Shown here: one piece after another, positions 62,286-64,000 of the stretch | How positions within the stretch are numbered: the first letter of the stretch is position 1 | Layout: each line of letters begins with the position of its first letter | From: an uncultured Mailhella sp. | GTDB lineage: Bacteria; Desulfobacterota; Desulfovibrionia; Desulfovibrionales; Desulfovibrionaceae | Direction: 5' to 3' | DNA: 64,000 nucleotides | Assembly (NCBI GenBank): GCA_910578585.1 | Contig: CAJTRG010000008.1 | Span: forward strand, 1 to 64,000 | Notes under the pieces: generated by a model | Database searches by the model: none | What the model saw: only the letters and a program-made list of their open reading frames with translations | Told to the model about the DNA's origin: nothing | Position numbers and translations under genes: made by a program

Positions 62286-62825
62286 ATGAGCCGTCTTGAA
62301 ACTATTTATAGAGATAAAGTTGTTCCGGTATTGCAAAAAGAATTTAATTACAAATCTTCAATGCAGGTTCCTGGAATTGAGAAGATCTCTTTGAATATCG
62401 GACTTGGTACTGCTGCCCAAAACAACAAAGTTATTGAAGAAGCAGTTCAAGAATTGACAGCTATTGCAGGTCAAAAAGCAGTCGTAACCCGTGCTAAAAA
62501 GTCTATTGCAGCATTCAAACTTCGTGAAGGTATGCCTATCGGTGTGCGCGTAACTTTGCGTAAAGATCGTATGTGGGACTTTTTGGATAAGCTTATGAAC
62601 TTTGCATTGCCACGCGTTCGTGACTTCCGTGGCATTCCTGACCGTGGATTTGACGGTCGTGGAAACTTTACTCTTGGTATCAAAGAACATATGATTTTCC
62701 CAGAAATGGAATCAGATCGTATCGAAAATAGTAAAGGTTTAAATATTACTATTGTTACAACCGCAACCACGGACAAGGAAGGCAAAATGTTGCTCGATGA
62801 GCTTGGTATGCCTTTCCGTAAGTAA
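62286..62825 (+). CDS. rplE: Ribosomal protein L5
   Basis: This 179-residue L5 binds 5S rRNA and the P-site t[47 protein letters not shown] and IKEHMIFPE are diagnostic. ATG 62286 is preferred, with GAGGG upstream; a TTG codon earlier is in frame. Confidence 0.98.
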   Translation: MSRLETIYRDKVVPVLQKEFNYKSSMQVPGIEKISLNIGLGTAAQNNKVIEEAVQELTAIAGQKAVVTRAKKSIAAFKLREGMPIGVRVTLRKDRMWDFLDKLMNFALPRVRDFRGIPDRGFDGRGNFTLGIKEHMIFPEMESDRIENSKGLNITIVTTATTDKEGKMLLDELGMPFRK

Positions 62826-62836
62826 GGAGATAGAGT

Positions 62837-63022
62837 ATGTCCCGTACTGCTCTTGAAGTTAAAGCAACTCGTAAACCAAAATTTTCAACTCGTGGTTATA
62901 ATCGTTGTCCAATTTGCGGTCGCCCACGAAGCTATATGCGTCATTTTGGTTTATGCCGTATTTGTTTTAGAAAAATGGCCCTCCAGGGTGAATTGCCTGG
63001 AGTTCGCAAATCAAGCTGGTAA
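62837..63022 (+). CDS. rpsN: Ribosomal protein S14, zinc-binding (type Z)
   Basis: This 61-residue short S14 has the zinc knuckle [20 protein letters not shown] (Cys-x2-Cys and Cys-x2-Cys). The short zinc form identifies it as type Z rather than the longer zinc-free type. GGAG lies upstream. It keeps the conserved end [11 protein letters not shown]. Confidence 0.98.
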   Translation: MSRTALEVKATRKPKFSTRGYNRCPICGRPRSYMRHFGLCRICFRKMALQGELPGVRKSSW

Positions 63023-63047
63023 TCAGCAATAAAATAGGAGAAATCCC

Positions 63048-63425
63048 ATGACCGATCCCATTGCCGATATGCTTACGCGTATCCGCAACGCACACATGGC
63101 CCTTCATAAGGAAGTAAGTGTGCCGCGCTCGAAGATGAAGGAAGCTCTAGCTGGAATCCTCAAGCAGGAAGGCTATGTGGAAGATGTTAAGGTTGAAGAC
63201 CGTAGCATCACCATTGAGCTCAAGTATGTCAAAGGCCGCCCAGCGATCAACGGTTTACGTCGTATCAGTAAACCCGGTCGCCGCATCTATGTAAACGCTC
63301 ACCATATTCCCCGTGTTCAAAACGGACTTGGTATTTGTATCTTGTCTACCTCTAAAGGTATTCTTGACGGTGCAAGTGCTACAGAACGCAACAGCGGCGG
63401 AGAACTTCTCTGTGAAGTTTGGTAA
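63048..63425 (+). CDS. rpsH: Ribosomal protein S8
   Basis: This 125-residue S8 binds the central domain of 16S rRNA and in E. coli represses the spc operon. [15 protein letters not shown] and the C-terminal [20 protein letters not shown] (family STSxGxMTDxxAR) are present, and the [19 protein letters not shown] segment is normal. GGAG lies upstream. Confidence 0.97.
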   Translation: MTDPIADMLTRIRNAHMALHKEVSVPRSKMKEALAGILKQEGYVEDVKVEDRSITIELKYVKGRPAINGLRRISKPGRRIYVNAHHIPRVQNGLGICILSTSKGILDGASATERNSGGELLCEVW

Positions 63426-63454
63426 GCCAACATACTTAGCAAGGTGGAAATACA

Positions 63455-64000
63455 ATGTCTAGAATAGGTAAATTGCCCATCACTCTCCCAAAAGGCGTTG
63501 AAGTGAAATTGGGTCAAGATATAGTGGAAGTAAAAGGACCTAAAGGTTCTTTGACAACTCCGCTTTGTGACCTTTTGGATTACGAAGTTACTGCTGATCA
63601 TGTAACTATTACTCGTAAAGATTTAGAAGACAGAGCAACAGCTCAGCAACATGGTCTTCGTCGTACCCTTTTAGCTAACTGTGTTGAAGGCGTAACAAAA
63701 GGTTTTTCAAAAACCATGGAAGTAATCGGTGTTGGTTTCAAAGTTGCTGTTAAAGGCAATATCGTTGAACTTGCACTTGGTTTTTCTCATCCTGTAATTG
63801 TAGAACTTCCAAAAGGTATTGAAGCGAAAGCGGAAGGAACAAAGCTCACAATTTCCGGTATCGACAAACAATTGGTTGGTGAAATGTGTGCTAAAATTCG
63901 TCGCTTACGTAAACCTGAACCTTACAAAGGCAAAGGTATTAAGTACGAAAATGAAATTATTCGCCGCAAAGCTGGTAAGTCCGGCGCTAAGGGCAAATAA
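63455..64000 (+). CDS. rplF: Ribosomal protein L6
   Basis: This 181-residue L6 near the factor-binding site of 50S starts MSRIGKLPITLPKGVEV and has the C-terminal signature KIRRLRKPEPYKGKGIKYE. The stop codon is the last triplet of the window, so the gene is complete. Downstream spc genes (rplR, rpsE and others) should follow outside. Confidence 0.98.
   Translation: MSRIGKLPITLPKGVEVKLGQDIVEVKGPKGSLTTPLCDLLDYEVTADHVTITRKDLEDRATAQQHGLRRTLLANCVEGVTKGFSKTMEVIGVGFKVAVKGNIVELALGFSHPVIVELPKGIEAKAEGTKLTISGIDKQLVGEMCAKIRRLRKPEPYKGKGIKYENEIIRRKAGKSGAKGK

Overview
The window is a chromosomal segment from a Gram-negative, low-GC bacterium, most likely a member of the Desulfovibrionaceae (Lawsonia/Bilophila/Desulfovibrio relatives). 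The main argument is the cytochrome c maturation cluster: it encodes CcmE with the C-x-x-x-Y haem-binding motif and has no CcmG or CcmH beside it, the 'System I*' arrangement known from Desulfovibrio. LolA, BamD and cytochrome c maturation show a two-membrane cell. The family assignment is inference from gene content, because the 16S gene is not in the window.

Layout. 1-926: the 3' end of 23S rRNA, an intact 5S rRNA, and a second, degenerate 5S copy whose spacer carries a MITE-like element with two hairpin units. 927-6557: a very AT-rich island with a polyprenyl-phosphate glycosyltransferase, a GT-C-like membrane protein, a YdjC/NaxD-type deacetylase and a GtrA flippase, probably a surface-glycan or lipid A decoration module. 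6558-10706: a small unknown gene, then lolA, enolase, coaX and a CorC-like CBS protein. 10838-22411: a long minus-strand run of queA, ccmE-F-A-B-C-D, a TPR protein, trkH, a lipoprotein, coaBC and an unknown gene. 22749-30292: PilZ protein, endonuclease Q homologue, a methyltransferase, an unknown gene, a HAD phosphatase, dksA, an NFACT ribosome-rescue protein and cheW. 30457-39802: RNase J, pgsA, an FtsB-like gene, a TPR protein, a putative sensor lipoprotein, fbp, tsaD, trxA-trxB and bamD. 40082-49266 (mostly minus strand): glmU, a DUF2065 protein, an iron alcohol dehydrogenase, trpB with a complete trp attenuator, tatD, a tiny YjfB-like gene, miaA, coaD, rsmD and a CPSF-type beta-CASP RNase. 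49419-55861: LOG-family hydrolase, tadA, an unknown gene, a methyltransferase, creD, gluQ and an enlarged hemW. 55949-64000: promoter, an exceptionally long structured leader, and the S10 and start of the spc ribosomal protein operons (rpsJ to rplF).

Functional links. coaX, coaBC and coaD supply three steps of coenzyme A synthesis. tsaD, miaA, queA, tadA and gluQ all modify tRNA anticodon loops. rsmD, RNase J, the second beta-CASP enzyme and the NFACT protein act on rRNA, mRNA or stalled ribosomes. The ccm genes equip periplasmic multihaem cytochromes, and trxA/trxB handle cytoplasmic thiols.

Non-coding highlights: a dispersed ~125 bp palindromic intergenic repeat (three full and two core copies), a MITE-like family with two copies that differ in cargo, a trp attenuator whose leader peptide appears to be leaderless, and a ~550 nt S10 leader with two terminator-like hairpins. 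No CRISPR array, tRNA gene, complete insertion sequence or prophage was seen.
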